In this document: positions 61,401 through 64,000 of the stretch, in pieces
Position numbering within the stretch: the first letter of the stretch is position 1
Layout: each line of letters starts with the position of its first letter
Source: Gymnogyps californianus
Lineage: Eukaryota > Chordata > Aves > Accipitriformes > Cathartidae
DNA: 64,000 nucleotides
Assembly (NCBI RefSeq): GCF_018139145.2
Contig: NC_059482.1
Coordinates: 4,104,294-4,168,293, forward strand
Direction of reading: 5' to 3'
Translations under genes and position numbers: made by a program
The notes under the pieces: model-generated
Told to the model about the DNA's origin: nothing
What the model saw: the letters and a program-made list of their open reading frames with translations, nothing else
Database searches by the model: none

Positions 61401-64000
61401 CATGGTAAAAAGCTAGACAGTCTAGCACATTTTACTACAAGTACTAAATTACTTCCTGTGAACTATTTTGCTTCTGTAGCAACGGCTTATCTGAGCTAAA
61501 TGGGGCTTTCCACCACTTCCCTGAGTCCTAGCCATGGCACAATACCTGGCAAAGCCCAAGAAACGGGACAAGGTTGTGAATGTATCAGGTACTCAAGATG
61601 CACACTGGGTTCTCCGCTGGCCTCTGACATGGGGGATTAAAATGGATTTTCCCAGCAGGCAAAACACCGAGACTGACCTGAATACTCCTCTTTCCTTACA
61701 GGACACCAGCATTCAGCTCAACCGAGGTCTGCAGAACTCCCCGACTAGTTTGGCCAAACCGATTGTTGCACATGGGGTGCAGATCTTGTTAGGAAGCTTC
61801 AGTTCTTAATTTGCAATATTAGGATGAAACCTAATACTCTAGGTTACTCATTTTTTTCTGGATGACTAAAACGATACTCACAAGGAAAAGATGATGAAGA
61901 GAGAGAACTAAGGCATTTCCCTTCCCCCTGTGGGCCTGTCTTTATCATTTTACTTCCGATAGAAGCTAGTTCTCAAAAACTTATTTTCCCCAAAGTTTAG
62001 TATTCCTGTAGTTTCCTTATGCCAGTATCTGATGTCCGTGAAAAGCTCACATAGAGGGGAAAAAAACCTAGCCCAAAGCTACTTCACTATAAGAGAGATC
62101 TGCATTCAGAATAGTACCAAGGAAACTCACGTAAAAATCCAGGCCTGGATCATCAGCACCAAGTAGAAGCGCTTAAGAAGCACCTTATCAGAATATTACA
62201 GTAGATTCAGCAAGAGGGATAAAAATCCAACTCAGATTTCATTATTTCCATACTTGATTCCTGCCATAATTACACCAGTTGTAAAAATCAATCATATGTC
62301 TAAAAGGGAAGGGCTACAGAAGAACCTTCCGGTGTTTCTCTTCTGAAAGTTATATTCTGTTATATCATCAGTAATAAGTACCATAACTAAGTAATAAAAC
62401 AATCATCCTGAAACAACACTTAACATTTTAAATCTTAAATGAAAAGGTCTACTGCTTCATACCTGACAATTTTGTTTAAAAAAATCCTTTAGGACTTAAT
62501 GTATTAGCGTAGAACTCCATACAGGCATATATAATAAAGTCATAATATCTTCCAAAATTTCCTGATTGCCAGTTGTCGCATTCAGCCAACAATTAGTCAG
62601 TTAGACACTAACTACAACTCAACAGGTTTTATCTTGGCTTTAATAATTTCTTTTCATCAGCTTTCAAGAAACTGTGACTATTGTCAATAAGAACAAATGG
62701 AGTGATACAGAATTTTTCTTCTGCCTAAAGTTAAAGCAGATGAGGTACAATTTATATTGACCTTGCAGGGCAATGAAGCCCTGACAACGCCTCTGTGAGA
62801 ATCCAATGATGTTTCACTTTATTTATTTCAGACAAACGGTGTGATCATTTGCTGATGTTCCACCATTTGCCTTTAAGTCCGCATCCAGGTCCACATCACT
62901 TCCCACACAGACAGGACGCAGACCAAGTACCTTCCTAGTTCCACGGCTTCTTTTGTTTTCGCCTACCCACTTTGGAACCCCGCATCAGGAATTGTTCCTT
63001 TGCTATACAAAAAGCCATTTTGTTAAAGAATTTTCTTATTAAAATTCATAACCTTAAAGGTACCATTTGACAAATACTAAAGATAATCGGATTGCACTCA
63101 TGAACAGAGAATACTAATAAAACAAAGGAAGTGCTTTTATGTCCTCAATCAACAGGTCTTGTACTGTCCTTTAAGTGTCTTACACTGTCTTTTAAGAAAA
63201 TATCCATTAAAATTTTCTAATTAAAATTTCACTTGCAAATCACTGTTCTTGAAATCTCTTCACCAGAACAACAAAGCAGGTAACAATCATAAAACTTTAT
63301 GCCTCGAGGATCTACTTCTCCAAATTATGTAAGTTTTCATTAGTCTGATGTTTTACTTTTACCTAGCTATCCTGAAGCTTTCCTAACTGCCTAGTTCCAC
63401 ACCAAATTAGTTAGAGCTGTTCTCCGTCTGAGAGACTTTTATATGAGAATTTCACAAAAATCATCTCAGCTCAAAGACAACAAACTCCAGGAAATTTCAA
63501 AGCTTCAGAGAGATGAAAAAGCTATGAGCTACTCATGATTAAAGACAAAAAATTATTACACAGTTCAGCAAAGGTACATGAATAGACTCATACAGCACAA
63601 TTACTATGTTTTTTACAGGATATTTTTAGGAAAGAGAGGGTGAAACCATACAGGTTGAAACCAGCTCTATCTGTAATTCCAAGTCTGATACATAGGTTCA
63701 TACCTGAACGGTGCTTGCAGGCTTCAGTACGGTCATTTCCAGAGTTGATAAAGATAATGCTATCGGCTTATTAAGGTATAAGTATGCATGTTTAAAGAAA
63801 TTAAACTAATTTCCTACTGATACAAAGATACCTAAAGGAAATTGAAGGTCAAATAGATTTATGCCATAAGTGATTCAGAGATTGTGAAATGTTCTAACAG
63901 AATTTAAAACTGCATTTTGTTTACAGAATTTTGCATTTCTGAATAAAACTGTAACCAAGGGTCCATTCCTCAGAGTTATCACGCAAGTGGCATAAAAACA
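58456..64000. other. Downstream intergenic, no supported gene
   Basis: AT-rich, with the AAAC microsatellite at 59859 and T runs at 61168-61190. A 91-codon frame at 61534-61809 has a good Kozak context but no recognised homology. No exon of the genes expected near KCNG4 in mammals (ADAD2, TAF1C) was identified by eye. Confidence 0.5.
59859..59877. repeat. (AAAC)n microsatellite
   Basis: About four and a half copies of the AAAC unit in an AT-rich stretch downstream of KCNG4. Confidence 0.85.

Noticed and set aside
1..64000. CRISPR arrays, operons, tRNA or rRNA genes, phage or plasmid modules
   Set aside because: None seen. The window is vertebrate chromosomal DNA with an intron-bearing channel gene and LINE/SINE repeats.

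Overview
The window looks like avian nuclear DNA (a bird, species not determinable). It is AT-rich and CpG-poor. It carries a long CR1 LINE of the kind that dominates bird genomes, many eroded MIR-like and L3/CR1-like fragments, and one vertebrate gene with introns. There are no bacterial-style operons, CRISPR arrays or phage modules.

The only protein-coding gene I can support is KCNG4 (Kv6.4, an electrically silent voltage-gated potassium channel subunit) on the + strand. Its coding sequence is complete in two exons: 39313-40062 (250 codons: N-terminus, T1 domain, S1) and 56580-57365 (261 codons plus stop: S2-S6 and C-terminus). They are separated by a 16.5-kb phase-0 intron with a GTAAGT donor and a pyrimidine-tract/CAG acceptor. 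The predicted protein is 511 aa. A good splice acceptor at 39262 shows that the first coding exon probably has spliced 5' UTR. A candidate non-coding first exon ends at a GTAAGT donor at 38392/38393. A small CpG cluster and a CCAAT box just upstream of the coding exon could instead mark a nearer promoter.

Layout: 1-29450 is intergenic, with scattered old repeats and no recognisable exon. A 5'-truncated CR1 lies at about 29561-31676. It has an almost continuous reverse transcriptase frame, disabled by a catalytic-site substitution, a frameshift and a shortened 3' end. 31677-38280 is intergenic with one old antisense CR1/L3 fragment. 38280-57900 is the KCNG4 locus. 57900-64000 is downstream sequence with one old CR1 tail and no supported gene. 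Most open frames of 60-156 codons here look like chance.

Kv6.4 does not form working channels alone. It assembles with Kv2 subunits at the plasma membrane and changes their gating. I found no previously undescribed system. The items most worth a second look are the near-intact but catalytically altered CR1, the CpG/CGATC cluster next to KCNG4, a perfect 24-bp palindrome and a 15-bp hairpin in the large intron, and old SINE sequence in the presumed 5' UTR intron.
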